Shown here: one piece after another, positions 44,364-54,244 of the stretch
How positions within the stretch are numbered: the first letter of the stretch is position 1
Layout of the letters: each line of letters begins with the position of its first letter
From: Sphingorhabdus contaminans
GTDB taxonomy: Bacteria > Pseudomonadota > Alphaproteobacteria > Sphingomonadales > Sphingomonadaceae
Direction: 5' to 3'
Assembly (NCBI RefSeq): GCF_007280415.1
Contig: NZ_VKKU01000001.1
Span: 1,488,001 to 1,552,000 of the forward strand
DNA length: 64,000 nt
Program-made: the position numbers and the translations under genes
The notes under the pieces: model-generated
What the model was told of the DNA's origin: nothing
Seen by the model: the letters and a program-made list of their open reading frames with translations, nothing else
Database searches by the model: none

Positions 44364-45905
44364 ATGACCCGGCCGGCGACCCACATTTTGCGTCTGCTTA
44401 AATGGGGGCGGATCCTTGCCCGCCACGGCGCGCTGCGCGCGATCGAAGCGGACCGTAACACCCCGCCGCAGGTAAAAAGGCTCTGCCGGATAGCGCGCTT
44501 TGGTACAATCCAGCCAAAGGTGCCGGATTATGCCGGCGCATTCCGGGCGATCGGTCCCGCGGCCATCAAGCTGGGCCAGACACTCGCGACACGCCCGGAC
44601 ATTATCGGGGTTGAAGCCGCGCAAAATCTGCTGATGCTTCAGGACCAGTTGCCGCCTGCACCTTTTGACGAGGTCTATGCGCAGATCGACACGAGCCTGA
44701 ACAAACCCGCTTCCGAACTGTTTGAATATATTAATCCCGAAGCAGTCGGTTCCGCTTCGATAGCCCAGGTGTATCGGGCACGCACCACCGAAGGAAAGGA
44801 AGTGGCAGTCAAGGTTTTGCGTCCGGGCATTCGTGAACAATTTGCCCGTGATATCGAAACCTATGAATGGGCGGCCGCGCATCTCGAGGCTCTTGGTGGC
44901 GAAGCGGCGCGTTTACGGCCTCAACTGGTTATCGCCAACCTCAAAAGATGGACGCTGCGCGAACTGGATTTGCGTCGCGAAGCCGCCAGTGCCTCGGAAC
45001 TGAAAGACGCCATGGTTGCGGTGGATGGATATATGATCCCGGCAATCGACTGGGATCGCACGTCGGGACGCGTGCTCACGCTGGAATGGATAGACGGGAT
45101 AAAAATCTCGGATATCGAGGTACTTAAAGCAGCAGGTCACGACCTGAACAAAATGGCCGCAAAACTGGTCCTGACCTTTTTGCGCCAGGCGATATCCGAA
45201 GGCTATTTCCATGCCGACATGCACCAGGGCAATCTTTTCGTCCGCGCAGATGGCACTATTGTCGCGATCGACTTCGGGATCATGGGCCGGATCAACCGGC
45301 AGGCACGCTTTTGGCTCGCCGAGATATTATATGGCCTTACCACCGGCAATTATAAGCGTGTCGCCGAAATACATTTTGAGGCGCAATATGTGCCCAGCTA
45401 CCATAATGTCGACGAATTTGCGACCGCACTGCGTGCCGTTGGGGAACCCACACGCGGCAAGCCAGTGAGCGAATTGTCCGTCGGACAAATGCTCGACAGT
45501 CTTTTCGCGATTACCCGCGATTTCGATATGCAGACCCAGCCCCATCTGCTCCTGTTGCAGAAGACGATGGTCATGGTCGAAGGTATCGCCACATCGCTCA
45601 ATCCCTCCATAAATATGTGGGACGTGGCCGCTCCCTATGTCCGTGACTGGATCCGGGGCGAATTGGGGCCGGAGGCGATGCTCGCCGATGGCATCAAAAA
45701 GCAGACAGATACATTGAAAATGATTCCGGACATCATCCGCAGACTTGATGAACAGCTGCCGCGCAAGGGCGGCGCGCCGGAACCTCCTCCCCTGCCCCAG
45801 GTCGAGCTGATCTGGGAACGCCGTTCAGGCAGCGGATGGTGGCGTTATGCTCTGGTCGCCATCGTAGCAGCGGCATGTGGCGCCGCTGGAATGTGGGCGC
45901 TCTAA
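44364..45905 (+). CDS. ubiB: UbiB/ABC1/COQ8 family ubiquinone biosynthesis kinase-like protein
   Basis: A 513-residue atypical kinase-fold protein required for ubiquinone synthesis. Visible are the N-terminal KxGQ motif (AIKLGQTLATRPDII), the alanine-rich nucleotide loop EAVGSASIAQVYRA, the ATP lysine in VAVKVLRPGI, the ExD-type segment, HADMHQGNLFV (catalytic loop) and IDFGIMGR (DFG). Two C-terminal hydrophobic segments are expected for membrane association; one is clear at the very end (ALVAIVAAACGAAGMWAL). It is preceded by a CCCCTTCCC/GGGAGGGG imperfect hairpin at about 44332-44353. Confidence 0.95.
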   Translation: MTRPATHILRLLKWGRILARHGALRAIEADRNTPPQVKRLCRIARFGTIQPKVPDYAGAFRAIGPAAIKLGQTLATRPDIIGVEAAQNLLMLQDQLPPAPFDEVYAQIDTSLNKPASELFEYINPEAVGSASIAQVYRARTTEGKEVAVKVLRPGIREQFARDIETYEWAAAHLEALGGEAARLRPQLVIANLKRWTLRELDLRREAASASELKDAMVAVDGYMIPAIDWDRTSGRVLTLEWIDGIKISDIEVLKAAGHDLNKMAAKLVLTFLRQAISEGYFHADMHQGNLFVRADGTIVAIDFGIMGRINRQARFWLAEILYGLTTGNYKRVAEIHFEAQYVPSYHNVDEFATALRAVGEPTRGKPVSELSVGQMLDSLFAITRDFDMQTQPHLLLLQKTMVMVEGIATSLNPSINMWDVAAPYVRDWIRGELGPEAMLADGIKKQTDTLKMIPDIIRRLDEQLPRKGGAPEPPPLPQVELIWERRSGSGWWRYALVAIVAAACGAAGMWAL

Positions 45906-46011
45906 TGCGCTTGTGCCGTGCCGGTTGGACAGTCCACCAGTGCACATTGCCGACAGCCTTGGCCAAATAATTTGCGTTGACGGCCTTCGATAGCGGATTA
46001 AGCGGTTAATC

Positions 46012-47277
46012 ATGGAAACCAAACGCATCCTGCTAATCGTTTCGGGCGGTATTGCTGCCTATAAGGCACTCGAACTTGTGCGGCTGCTGAAACGGCAGGG
46101 CATAGCAGTGCGCGCCGTCATGACGCAAAGCGCGACGGAATTCGTAACGCCCCTGTCGATGGGCGTGATGACTGAGGATCAGGTCTATGGCGATATGTTC
46201 GACCTGAAAGAAGAACGCGAGATCGGTCATATCCAGTTGAGCCGTCAGGCTGATCTGATCGTCATATGCCCTGCAACCGCAAATATCCTTGCCAAGATGG
46301 CTGCGGGCATCGCTGACGATCTCGCCACAACCATATTGCTGGCTACAGACAAACCCGTGCTGGCAGTTCCCGCAATGAATGTCCGCATGTGGCAACATGC
46401 TGCAACACGACGCAATCTCGCGACATTGCGCGACGACGGTGTGACGATCATGGAACCCGATTCCGGCGCGATGGCCTGCGGTGAGTTCGGTCCCGGACGC
46501 TTGCCGGAACCGCCAGCTATAGCGGAACGCATTTGCGCGATGCTTGGACACGGTTTTGATCCGGCCCTGGCAGCAGGACGCGCTCCCACGACCCTGCAAT
46601 CACAACCCGACTTTGCGGACATCGCGCACCGACCGCTTTTCGGGAAGCGTGTTCTGGTGACCGCGGGCCCGACGCACGAAGCGATTGATCCTGTCCGCTA
46701 TATTGCCAATCGTTCGTCCGGCCGGCAGGGTTTTGCAATCGCTGCAGCGGCAGCGGAAATGGGCGCGGAGGTCACATTGGTGGCTGGGCCTGTCCATCTG
46801 GTTACACCGCCGGGCGTCATTCGTATTGACGTTGAAACGGCGCTTGAAATGCATGCGGAAGTCGAAAAGGCCCTGCCGAGCGATGTGGCTATCATGGTTG
46901 CAGCGGTTGCCGACTGGCGGGCGTCGGACACACCAGACCAGAAAATAAAGAAAGATGGCAAAGGCATCCCGCCCCTGACATTAACCGAAAACCCTGACAT
47001 CCTTGCAAGCCTTGCGAAGCATAAGAACAGACCCGGACTGCTGATCGGATTTGCTGCAGAAACGGAAAAGATTGTCGAGCATGCGCAAGCGAAACTGGCG
47101 AAAAAGGGATGTGACTGGATTGTGGCCAACGACGTATCAGGCGATGTCATGGGGGGTGCGAATAATGCCTTTCACATCGTCACAAAAGAGGGGGTCGAAA
47201 GTTGGCCCGATAGTCCGAAAGACGTCATTGCCCGCAAATTGATGGAAAGGGTTGCCGATGCGCTCGCCCAAGGTTGA
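46012..47277 (+). CDS. coaBC: Bifunctional phosphopantothenoylcysteine decarboxylase / phosphopantothenate-cysteine ligase
   Basis: CoaBC catalyses two steps of coenzyme A synthesis. The 421-residue protein has an N-terminal flavin-dependent decarboxylase (about 1-190) and a C-terminal CTP-dependent ligase. The decarboxylase shows [16 protein letters not shown], the PAMNVRMW motif and the active-site cysteine in [14 protein letters not shown]. The ligase shows [24 protein letters not shown], the ADWR segment and KIKKDGKG. The start is ATG 46012. It overlaps the following dut gene by about 20 bp, so they are co-translated. Confidence 0.97.
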   Translation: METKRILLIVSGGIAAYKALELVRLLKRQGIAVRAVMTQSATEFVTPLSMGVMTEDQVYGDMFDLKEEREIGHIQLSRQADLIVICPATANILAKMAAGIADDLATTILLATDKPVLAVPAMNVRMWQHAATRRNLATLRDDGVTIMEPDSGAMACGEFGPGRLPEPPAIAERICAMLGHGFDPALAAGRAPTTLQSQPDFADIAHRPLFGKRVLVTAGPTHEAIDPVRYIANRSSGRQGFAIAAAAAEMGAEVTLVAGPVHLVTPPGVIRIDVETALEMHAEVEKALPSDVAIMVAAVADWRASDTPDQKIKKDGKGIPPLTLTENPDILASLAKHKNRPGLLIGFAAETEKIVEHAQAKLAKKGCDWIVANDVSGDVMGGANNAFHIVTKEGVESWPDSPKDVIARKLMERVADALAQG

Positions 47278-47707
47278 AGTACAGGTTAAGCGGCTGAACC
47301 ACGGCGCAGGCCTGGCAATGCCTGACTATGCCACGGCCGGGGCCGCCGGAATGGACATCTGCGCCGCCGAAAGCCTTACTCTGCGCGTCGGCAAGCGTCA
47401 TGCTGTGGCTACCGGTTTCGCCTTTGCCATTCCTGAAGGCTATGAAGTCCAGGTGCGCCCGCGTTCGGGCCTTGCCCTCAAACATGGCATTACCTGTCTC
47501 AATACCCCTGGCACCATCGACAGCGATTACCGCGGCGAAGTGAAAGTCATTCTGGCCAATCTGGGTGAGGATGATTTCCCGATTGCCAAAGGTGACCGAA
47601 TTGCCCAAATCGTGGTCGCCCCTGTCACGCATGCCACAATGGTTGAAGTCACTGAACTGGACGACACAGAACGTGGTGCAGGAGGCTTCGGTTCTACAGG
47701 TGTATGA
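47258..47707 (+). CDS. dut: Deoxyuridine 5'-triphosphate nucleotidohydrolase
   Basis: Dut hydrolyses dUTP to dUMP, keeping uracil out of DNA and supplying thymidylate synthesis. The 149-residue product from ATG 47258 carries all five trimeric dUTPase motifs: [47 protein letters not shown] and the C-terminal P-loop-like [15 protein letters not shown] at 47252 is an alternative start. It overlaps the end of coaBC. Its presence is relevant to the UdgX protein at 23 kb, which reads uracil in DNA. Confidence 0.97.
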   Translation: MRSPKVEVQVKRLNHGAGLAMPDYATAGAAGMDICAAESLTLRVGKRHAVATGFAFAIPEGYEVQVRPRSGLALKHGITCLNTPGTIDSDYRGEVKVILANLGEDDFPIAKGDRIAQIVVAPVTHATMVEVTELDDTERGAGGFGSTGV

Positions 47708-47783
47708 ACGCCCAAAACTTGACCGTTCCATTTGCCCGTCCGGCATGTAGATTTACCTTCATTTTGCTCTATAGCGCCGAATG

Positions 47784-48551
47784 ATGGCTGAACTGTCCGA
47801 CCACCAACTTGATCGTTATGCCCGGCATATTGTCTTGCGCGACATTGGCGGTGCGGGACAAACCCGATTGCTGGACAGCCACGTCTTTCTTATTGGTGCA
47901 GGGGGTATTGGCAGTCCCGCAATCCAATATCTCGCGGCGGCCGGTGTAGGTACCATCAGCGTTGTTGACGATGATGTTGTGTCCCTTTCCAATCTGCAGC
48001 GGCAGGTGTTGTACAGCGAGACCCAGATTGGCGAGGCCAAAGTCGCCGCGGCAGCAGCGGCAGTTGAGAGGATGAACCCGGATGTCACCTTCCACGCAAT
48101 CCGAAGTCGGATTGACCGCGAAACCTCGCCGGATATTCTCAAGGATATCGATGTGGTTATCGACGGCAGCGACAATTTCGCGACCCGCCTCATCGTCAAT
48201 GACCTATGCTTAGCCGCACATGTCCCGCTCGTCAGTGCAGCCATCGGCCAGTTCCATGGACAGATCGGTACCTTTACCGGATGGCAGGAGGATGCTCCCT
48301 GTTACCGCTGCTTTGTAGGCGATGCCCATGACCCCGACGATTGCGATGATTGTGCCACCCAAGGGGTTTTGGGCGCAATGTGCGGCCTGATGGGGAGTTT
48401 CGCCGCGATGGAAGCGATCCGTTCACTCACGGGCTTTGGTGACAATCAAAAGGGCAGGCTGCACATTTTTGACGGAATGACGCCCTCCATGCGCAGCATC
48501 AAATTGCCCAAAGATCCTGCATGCGGCAGCTGCGGCGTACAAAAAGCCTAA
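47784..48551 (+). CDS. ThiF/MoeB/HesA family adenylyltransferase (E1-like)
   Basis: A 255-residue E1-like enzyme that adenylates the C-terminus of a ubiquitin-like sulfur carrier (ThiS, MoaD or similar). The nucleotide motif IGAGGIGSPAIQYLAAAG is at about residues 31-48, followed by DDDVVSLSNLQRQVLY with the arginine finger. The zinc pair CYRC (about 171-174) and C-terminal CGSC are also present. A cysteine-containing CATQGVLGAMCG replaces the MoeB crossover loop. ATG 47781 or 47784 may start. It is 76 bp after dut and its end overlaps the converging sirtuin by 4 bp. The partner protein is not in the window. Confidence 0.9.
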   Translation: MAELSDHQLDRYARHIVLRDIGGAGQTRLLDSHVFLIGAGGIGSPAIQYLAAAGVGTISVVDDDVVSLSNLQRQVLYSETQIGEAKVAAAAAAVERMNPDVTFHAIRSRIDRETSPDILKDIDVVIDGSDNFATRLIVNDLCLAAHVPLVSAAIGQFHGQIGTFTGWQEDAPCYRCFVGDAHDPDDCDDCATQGVLGAMCGLMGSFAAMEAIRSLTGFGDNQKGRLHIFDGMTPSMRSIKLPKDPACGSCGVQKA

Positions 48552-49252
48552 TATTGTTGTTGTCTTAGCATCTGTTCTACCCAGGCCGGCACAATTTCGG
48601 TCGCGGGTCCATGCCGGCTTTCGTCGAACCAATGGCTGCCCTGACTTGGTTCAAGATTGAGTTCAAGTGTTCGGACGCCCTGCTCACGCGCCTCACGGAC
48701 GAAGCCGGCGGCGGGATAGACGGCGCCTGACGTTCCAATACTGACAAACAGATCGGCGCGGTTCAATGCGGCGTAAATTTCGTGCATTCGGTACGGCATT
48801 TCGCCGAACCAGACAATGTCCGGCCGCATCCGTCCGGCTATACCGCAGGCTGGGCAAGCCGGACGGTCGATGAGCTTCCCATACCAGCGATGCCGGCCGT
48901 CACAGGCAAGACACCAGGCGTTCAGATGTTCGCCATGCATATGCAAAAGGCGCCCGGCCCCTGCACGCTCGTGCAGATCGTCCACATTTTGCGTGACGAT
49001 AAGAAGACCGCCTTTCCATTCCGCATCCAATTGGGCAAGCGCCTGATGGGCCGCGTTGGGTTCCACTTCCTGGATACGGGCCCGCCGCATATCGTAAAAA
49101 CGCAACACAAGTTCCGGATCGCGCTCAAACGCTTCGGGCGTGGCAACATCCTCAACCCGATGCTGTTCCCACAATCCGCCCGCGCTGCGAAAAGTATCGA
49201 TACCGCTTTCGGCACTGACACCCGCACCGGTCAGGATTACAATGTTGCGTAT
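48548..49252 (-). CDS. cobB: Class III (SIRT5-like) NAD-dependent protein deacylase without a canonical start codon
   Basis: A sirtuin that removes acyl groups from lysine using NAD. Extending the frame past the first usable ATG/GTG/TTG (TTG 49174) recovers the essential NAD motif ILTGAGVSAESG. The frame is open back to a TAG at 49262. No ATG, GTG or TTG occurs there, but ATA (complement 49250-49252) stands where relatives have ATG, followed by RNIVILTGAG. From ATA the protein is 234 residues. The catalytic histidine is in LLHMHGE, the zinc cysteines are in CLAC and CPAC, and FYDMRR carries the Tyr-x-x-Arg pair linked to desuccinylase activity. Truncated at TTG 49174, the protein would not bind NAD. 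Confidence 0.8.
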   Translation of the reverse strand: MRNIVILTGAGVSAESGIDTFRSAGGLWEQHRVEDVATPEAFERDPELVLRFYDMRRARIQEVEPNAAHQALAQLDAEWKGGLLIVTQNVDDLHERAGAGRLLHMHGEHLNAWCLACDGRHRWYGKLIDRPACPACGIAGRMRPDIVWFGEMPYRMHEIYAALNRADLFVSIGTSGAVYPAAGFVREAREQGVRTLELNLEPSQGSHWFDESRHGPATEIVPAWVEQMLRQQQY

Positions 49253-49325
49253 TTCTTTTACCTATGTCCCAATCTTAAGCCGAACTTGTTTCAGCATGCT
49301 AATCTAGTAAGACCTTGGATTGAAA

Positions 49326-49338
49326 TCACCAGTGGTGA
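49326..49338. promoter_or_regulatory. Palindrome in the cobB-dapB divergent gap
   Basis: TCACCA-g-TGGTGA is a perfect 6-bp inverted repeat with a 1-nt spacer, 22 bp before the dapB ATG and 74 bp before the sirtuin reading. It could be a small regulator site or part of a promoter, but such a short palindrome can arise by chance. Confidence 0.3.
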
Positions 49339-49360
49339 AACAGGTTCGGGAAAAAGAGCG

Positions 49361-50086
49361 ATGAAAATTGGCATTATCGGCAGCGCAGGGCGTATGGGGC
49401 ATGCATTGGTGGCAGCAATTGCCGAAGCTGGCCAGGACTATGCAGGTGGTGTCGACAAAGGTGACGATTTGACGGCATTGGTCGCGGCGTCGGATGTGCT
49501 GGTCGACTTTTCCAGTCCACATGCTTTGGAAGCGAACCTGGATGCCTGCGTCGCGGCCGGAAAACCCATAGTGATCGGCACTACCGGCCTCGAAGAACGC
49601 CATCATTACCTGATCGACGATGCCGCACGTGACATTGCTGTTTTGCAGACCGGCAATACGTCGCTGGGTGTCACCATGCTGGCAGCACTTGTTCAGCAAG
49701 CTGCCGCTCAATTGGGCGATGACTGGGATATAGAGATTGTCGAAATGCATCACCGACACAAGGTCGATGCGCCCTCCGGCACCGCTACGCTGCTGGGTGA
49801 AGCAGCGGCAAAAGGACGCGCGATCGACCTTAAATCGCATAGCGAAAGAGGCCGTGATGGAATTACGGGTGCCCGGAAAGCCGGAAATATCGGGTTTGCA
49901 AGTTTGCGCGGCGGAAGCGTTGCCGGTGACCATAGTGTTATTTTCGCGTCGGACAACGAACGCATCGAATTGATCCACCGCGCGGAAAATCGGGCCATAT
50001 TTGCCACAGGCGCGGTAAAAGCAGCCTTATGGCTGACACAACAGAAAGCCGGGCGATACAGCATGCCGGAGGTTTTGGGGGTCTGA
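49361..50086 (+). CDS. dapB: 4-hydroxy-tetrahydrodipicolinate reductase
   Basis: DapB makes tetrahydrodipicolinate in lysine and diaminopimelate synthesis. The 241-residue protein begins at ATG 49361 (MKIGIIGSAGRMG, the NADPH loop). It contains VIGTTGL, the catalytic HHRHKVDAPSGTA with the paired histidines and lysine, and the C-terminal AVKAALWL. The frame is open far upstream through the opposing sirtuin gene, but that part is a shadow. It is followed by a DUF898 gene 90 bp later. Together with dapE it supplies the peptidoglycan precursor. Confidence 0.97.
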   Translation: MKIGIIGSAGRMGHALVAAIAEAGQDYAGGVDKGDDLTALVAASDVLVDFSSPHALEANLDACVAAGKPIVIGTTGLEERHHYLIDDAARDIAVLQTGNTSLGVTMLAALVQQAAAQLGDDWDIEIVEMHHRHKVDAPSGTATLLGEAAAKGRAIDLKSHSERGRDGITGARKAGNIGFASLRGGSVAGDHSVIFASDNERIELIHRAENRAIFATGAVKAALWLTQQKAGRYSMPEVLGV

Positions 50087-50176
50087 CCGGTTTATTCCAG
50101 CGACGCCAAATGGTTATAGACATTTGGTTCGGAAAGATTACCCATAGCAAGGGGCTTCGGGGGTTGTCTTGTGGAT

Positions 50177-51256
50177 ATGGAAATCGAACCAGAGCAGCGC
50201 TTTGGCTTTAGCGGCAACTGGCGCGAATTTGCTCCAATCGCATTGTCAAATGCGCTTCTGACACTTGTTACATTGGGGATTTACCGTTTCTGGGCGATCC
50301 GGCGTGAGCGCGAATATCTCTGGAGTCATACATGGTTTCTGGATGAGTGGCTGGAATGGACCGGAACGGCAAAAGAGTTGTTCGTCGGTTTCATATTTGC
50401 CGCAATCCTGCTTGGTGGACCATTGCTTATTTTGCAGTTCGGTATTCAGGCCCTTGCCTTTCGAGGATATGGAACCGCCGCCATTGCCGTCAGTGTTGCG
50501 ACGCTCCTGTTCTTCAATTTTGTAGTCGGTGTCGCGCGCTTTCGGGCGCTGCGCTACCGCCTCAACCGTACATATTGGAAGGGAATCCGGGGCGGGTCCG
50601 ATGAACCGGGATGGGCCTACGGCTTTTCCAACCTGTGGAAATGGGTCGCCAATTATCTCAGCCTAGGTTCCGCCGTTGCATGGTCCATGACGACGTTGTG
50701 GAACGACAAATGGAACCAGATGAGCTTCGGGAACATCCCTTTCCGGTCCACAGCAAAGGTGCGACCTGTGCTCGTACCGTTTATCTGCCTGTATCTGACG
50801 CCGATCCTTCTGATGATCGTCACGGTCACTTATATTTTGGTGCAGGGGACAATGATCCAGGGTGTGTATGTCTTTATCGATGCGCCGCCCGCGATCAGGC
50901 TGGCATTTTTTCTGTTGATTACATTCCTGATCTACACGCTGATTTCGCTGATTTTTGTCATCTACTATGCCGCCTTTTTCCGCAATGCGGTGTCCCAATT
51001 GTCCTGGGGTGATCTGCGTTTCTCGTTCGAAGCGGAAGGCGGGGAATGGTTTATGCTGTTTCTAGTGGACGCACTGATCATCATCGCAACCCTTGGAATT
51101 GGCACCTTTTTCCTAGGCTACCGCCACTGGGCCTTTTTTGCCAAGCATATGGCCGTCCACGGCGAACTGGACGGAACGGTGCTGCAACAAACCTCCACAC
51201 GTAGTGAAAAATATAGCGACGGTTGGCTGGACGCGATGGATATTGGGGCATTCTGA
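50177..51256 (+). CDS. DUF898 (YjgN family) membrane protein
   Basis: A 359-residue membrane protein of the DUF898/YjgN family, with six or so hydrophobic segments and repeated motifs. GNWREFAPIALSNALLTLVTLGIYRFWA and the paired RFRALRYRLNRTYWKGIRGG near residue 120 are the family signature. A second-half copy begins near ALIIIATLGIGTFFLGYRHWAFF. GTG 50171 is an alternative start two codons upstream. The family has no known function. It lies between dapB and nth on the same strand. Confidence 0.82.
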   Translation: MEIEPEQRFGFSGNWREFAPIALSNALLTLVTLGIYRFWAIRREREYLWSHTWFLDEWLEWTGTAKELFVGFIFAAILLGGPLLILQFGIQALAFRGYGTAAIAVSVATLLFFNFVVGVARFRALRYRLNRTYWKGIRGGSDEPGWAYGFSNLWKWVANYLSLGSAVAWSMTTLWNDKWNQMSFGNIPFRSTAKVRPVLVPFICLYLTPILLMIVTVTYILVQGTMIQGVYVFIDAPPAIRLAFFLLITFLIYTLISLIFVIYYAAFFRNAVSQLSWGDLRFSFEAEGGEWFMLFLVDALIIIATLGIGTFFLGYRHWAFFAKHMAVHGELDGTVLQQTSTRSEKYSDGWLDAMDIGAF

Positions 51257-51310
51257 TTTACCTAAATTCGGCTATGTGCTCATGTGTTTCGTGACCCTAC
51301 AAGGCGATGT

Positions 51311-51979
51311 ATGAAAAAGGCCGATATCTTTGAATTTTACCGGCGTCTTGCCGAGGCTAACCCTGCACCGGAAACCGAGCTGGCTTATGGCAATGTGTAT
51401 CAATTGCTGGTTGCGGTCGTATGTTCGGCGCAATCTACAGATGTCGGGGTAAACAAGGCAACAAGGCGGCTGTTTGAGGATGTAAAGACGCCCGCACAAA
51501 TGGTGCAGTTGGGCGAGGCAGGGCTGAAAGAGCATATAAAGACAATTGGCCTGTTCAACGGAAAGGCCAAAAACGTCATCGCCTTGTCGGAAATCTTGGT
51601 TCGCGAACATGGTGGAGAGGTGCCAGCCGACCGCGACGCGCTGGAGGCCTTGCCTGGGGTCGGCCGAAAAACGGCAAATGTGGTCATGAACACGGCATTC
51701 GGTGCCGAAACCTTCGCCGTCGACACGCATATATTCCGCGTCGCCAACCGCACTGGTCTGGCACCCGGCAAAACGGTCCTTGCGGTGGAAAAAGCGCTCG
51801 ACAAGCGGACGCCTCATCCTTTCCGGATCGGGGCGCACCATTGGTTGATCCTGCACGGTCGATACATCTGCAAGGCACGGACGCCCGAATGTTGGCGCTG
51901 TCCGGTCGTGGACCTGTGTCGGTTCAAACCGAAGACGCCAGCACCAAAGGGCAAGTCAGCCCCTATTCAGGTGGAATGA
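51311..51979 (+). CDS. nth: Endonuclease III
   Basis: Nth is a bifunctional glycosylase/AP lyase for oxidised pyrimidines. From ATG 51311 the protein is 222 residues. It contains CSAQSTDVGVNK, the helix-hairpin-helix with catalytic lysine (LPGVGRKTANVV), the catalytic aspartate in AVDTHIFRVANR, and the [4Fe-4S] cysteines in the standard C-x6-C-x2-C-x5-C spacing (CKARTPECWRCPVVDLC). Length and motifs are normal. It lies 54 bp after the DUF898 gene. With mutY and mutM it gives this region a full base-excision kit for oxidative lesions. Confidence 0.97.
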   Translation: MKKADIFEFYRRLAEANPAPETELAYGNVYQLLVAVVCSAQSTDVGVNKATRRLFEDVKTPAQMVQLGEAGLKEHIKTIGLFNGKAKNVIALSEILVREHGGEVPADRDALEALPGVGRKTANVVMNTAFGAETFAVDTHIFRVANRTGLAPGKTVLAVEKALDKRTPHPFRIGAHHWLILHGRYICKARTPECWRCPVVDLCRFKPKTPAPKGKSAPIQVE

Positions 51980-52022
51980 GACATTAGAACCACGCGACCG
52001 TGATAAACTCGGGAGAATCAAG

Positions 52023-52415
52023 ATGAGAACATCATTTATAGGAGTAGCCGCCCTCGCGCTCCTGACAGGTGGCGCAACAGCAGGTATTTCGGCAAAGAAA
52101 GAACCGGCCCCGGTTCGTGCGGTGGGTGAGCCGGTTAATTGCGTATCCTTGAACCAGATACGTTCAACGAAGGTGATCGATAACAGCACCATCGATTTCA
52201 AAATGGCAGGGGGCAAGATCTATCGAAATTCACTGCCCAGCAGTTGCCCCGGTCTGAAATTTGAGGACCGCTTTTCATACCGCACGTCACTCAACCAGCT
52301 CTGCAATGTAGATATCGTGCGCGTGCTGCACGATTATGGCGGTCGCCTGACAGAGGGTGTGGGCTGCGGACTTGGGAAGTTCCAGCCGGTCGAGAAAATC
52401 AGTTCGGCGCCTTAA
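52023..52415 (+). CDS. Exported DUF6491-like protein
   Basis: A 130-residue protein with a signal peptide (hydrophobic to about residue 21). The mature part has CVSLNQIRSTKVIDNSTIDFKM, a LP-SSCPGLKFEDRF segment and a C-terminal CNVDIVRVL...GCGLGKF, with four or more cysteines likely forming disulfides. This pattern resembles the small DUF6491 family found in sphingomonads; the match is from memory and moderate. A GGAG ribosome site is before the ATG. No function is known. It ends 9 bp from the converging valine-degradation operon. Confidence 0.65.
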   Translation: MRTSFIGVAALALLTGGATAGISAKKEPAPVRAVGEPVNCVSLNQIRSTKVIDNSTIDFKMAGGKIYRNSLPSSCPGLKFEDRFSYRTSLNQLCNVDIVRVLHDYGGRLTEGVGCGLGKFQPVEKISSAP

Positions 52416-52424
52416 GCCCTTCGC

Positions 52425-53198
52425 TTATCTGCCCGTCCATTTGCCTGGCCGCTTTTCGACGAAGGCGGCCATGCCTTCTTTCTGATCTGCCGATCCGAAC
52501 AGGCCGTGAAACAGGCGGCGTTCAAAGACAACGCCCTGTTGCAACGTCGTCTCAAATGCTGCGTTCACCATTTCCTTTGTTGCAAGCGCGGCGAGCGGAG
52601 CCATTGCTGCAATTGCTTCGGCGGTTTTCACGGCCTCATCAATCAGATCGGCAGATGGAACAACCTTTGCCACCAGACCCGACCGCTCTGCTTCTGCCGC
52701 GTCCATCATGCGGCCTGTCAGACACATCTCCATGGCCTTCGCCTTACCAATTGCGCGTGTCAGCCGCTGAGATCCACCCATGCCTGGAGTTACGGCCAGC
52801 TTGATTTCCGGCTGGCCGAATTTGGCATTGTCGCCTGCTATGATGAAATCAGCCATCATGGCCAGTTCGCAGCCACCACCCAGTGCAAAGCCGTTGACCG
52901 CAGCGATCCACGGTTTGCGTGTCGCGGTTACCTTGTCATATCCGGCGAAGAAATTTGCGCCATACATGTCCGCAAAGGACTGAGACGCCATCTCCTTAAT
53001 GTCTGCCCCTGCGGCAAATGCCTTTTCACTGCCGGTTAGCACGGCGCAGCGCTGACTATCATCCGCATCAAAGGCCGCGAAAGCTGAAATGAGGTCGGCC
53101 AGCAACTGGCTATTCAGCGCATTCAGCGCTTGAGGCCGGTTCAGGGTGATGAGCGTAACAGCACCGCGTTGTTCGACGATCAGGGTTTCATAGGTCAT
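52425..53198 (-). CDS. Enoyl-CoA hydratase, probably for valine catabolism
   Basis: A 257-residue crotonase-fold enoyl-CoA hydratase. The oxyanion loop [11 protein letters not shown] and the two catalytic glutamates in [25 protein letters not shown] and the following [10 protein letters not shown] context are normal for hydratases. It is the last gene of a three-gene leftward operon with 4-bp overlaps (isobutyryl-CoA dehydrogenase, hydroxyisobutyryl-CoA hydrolase, hydratase). In that setting it should hydrate methacrylyl-CoA to 3-hydroxyisobutyryl-CoA, although crotonase specificity cannot be read from sequence alone. Confidence 0.9.
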   Translation of the reverse strand: MTYETLIVEQRGAVTLITLNRPQALNALNSQLLADLISAFAAFDADDSQRCAVLTGSEKAFAAGADIKEMASQSFADMYGANFFAGYDKVTATRKPWIAAVNGFALGGGCELAMMADFIIAGDNAKFGQPEIKLAVTPGMGGSQRLTRAIGKAKAMEMCLTGRMMDAAEAERSGLVAKVVPSADLIDEAVKTAEAIAAMAPLAALATKEMVNAAFETTLQQGVVFERRLFHGLFGSADQKEGMAAFVEKRPGKWTGR

Positions 53199-54244
53199 AA
53201 AGGCTTCCATTCTTCATCATCGGGCAGCGGCGCAAATATGGTGTCGAGCAGCGCGTCCGTGACATCCTCCGGCTGGGCAGGATCCCACTTGGGCGCGTTG
53301 TCCTTATCGACGATGACCGCACGCACGCCTTCGGCAAAATCAGGGCGGGTCAGGACACGACTTGCAATGCGGTATTCCATGGCCATATTGTCCGCAAAAT
53401 CCTGCAGTTTCGCGCTTTCGGCCAGTTGGCGCAGCGCCACCTTGCATGTCTGCGGACTTTTGGACCGCAGCGTCGCCGCCTCCCGCATTGCCCAATCGCT
53501 GTCGTCTGCATCAAGGCTGGAAAGTATGTCTTCAAACCTGTCCGAGGCAAAGTGACGGTTTATCTGGAACAGCGTTTCGACAATCTTGGATGGAGGCGGC
53601 GTGACCGCCAATGTTCCCAAAATACCATCAATACGTTCGACATCCTCAACCGAAATGCGCGCCTTGGCTTCGGCCAATGCTTCACTCGGAACATAATGCG
53701 ATGCCAGACCAAGCGCGAGGCAGCCCGGCCCTGCGATCCGCGCGCCGGTCAGTGCAAGAAACTGACCGACCCGTCCCTCCAGCCGTGACAGATACCATCC
53801 ACCACCTACGTCGGGAAACAGACCAATGCCCGTCTCCGGCATAGCAAAGCGGGTATTTTCGGTTGCCACCCGGAACCGTGCAGGCTGGCTTATACCTACA
53901 CCGCCGCCCATGGTGATACCGTCCATGAAAGCGACCACTGGCTTGGGATAGGTGAACAACAGGTGATTGAGCTGATATTCATCATGGAAAAATTGCCGGC
54001 CCGATTTTCCCGCATCGTTCAATGCCGAATTGCGGAGGAAAGCGATATCGCCGCCTGCACAGAATCCGCGACCTTCTGCATGATCGATGATGACGCACTT
54101 CACCTTTTTCGATGTCCGCCACTTGACCAGTATATCGGTCATCGCGTGCACCATATCCAGCGTGAGGGCGTGCAACGCCAACGGCCGGTTGAGGCTGATG
54201 ATACCGGCGTGCCCCTCAATCCGCGTCAAAACATCCTGTGTCAT
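53195..54244 (-). CDS. 3-hydroxyisobutyryl-CoA hydrolase
   Basis: A 349-residue enzyme of the crotonase superfamily, the longer HIBCH type. It shows [28 protein letters not shown], and the characteristic [20 protein letters not shown] with the catalytic glutamate and aspartate. The C-terminal extension (about 240-349) distinguishes HIBCH from hydratases. It hydrolyses 3-hydroxyisobutyryl-CoA in valine breakdown. ATG overlaps the dehydrogenase stop by 4 bp, and its own stop overlaps the hydratase start by 4 bp. Confidence 0.92.
   Translation of the reverse strand: MTQDVLTRIEGHAGIISLNRPLALHALTLDMVHAMTDILVKWRTSKKVKCVIIDHAEGRGFCAGGDIAFLRNSALNDAGKSGRQFFHDEYQLNHLLFTYPKPVVAFMDGITMGGGVGISQPARFRVATENTRFAMPETGIGLFPDVGGGWYLSRLEGRVGQFLALTGARIAGPGCLALGLASHYVPSEALAEAKARISVEDVERIDGILGTLAVTPPPSKIVETLFQINRHFASDRFEDILSSLDADDSDWAMREAATLRSKSPQTCKVALRQLAESAKLQDFADNMAMEYRIASRVLTRPDFAEGVRAVIVDKDNAPKWDPAQPEDVTDALLDTIFAPLPDDEEWKPL

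Noticed and set aside
49326-49338. The 6-bp palindrome before dapB as a confident operator
   Set aside because: It is too short to exclude chance and has no partner site; kept only as a low-confidence feature.
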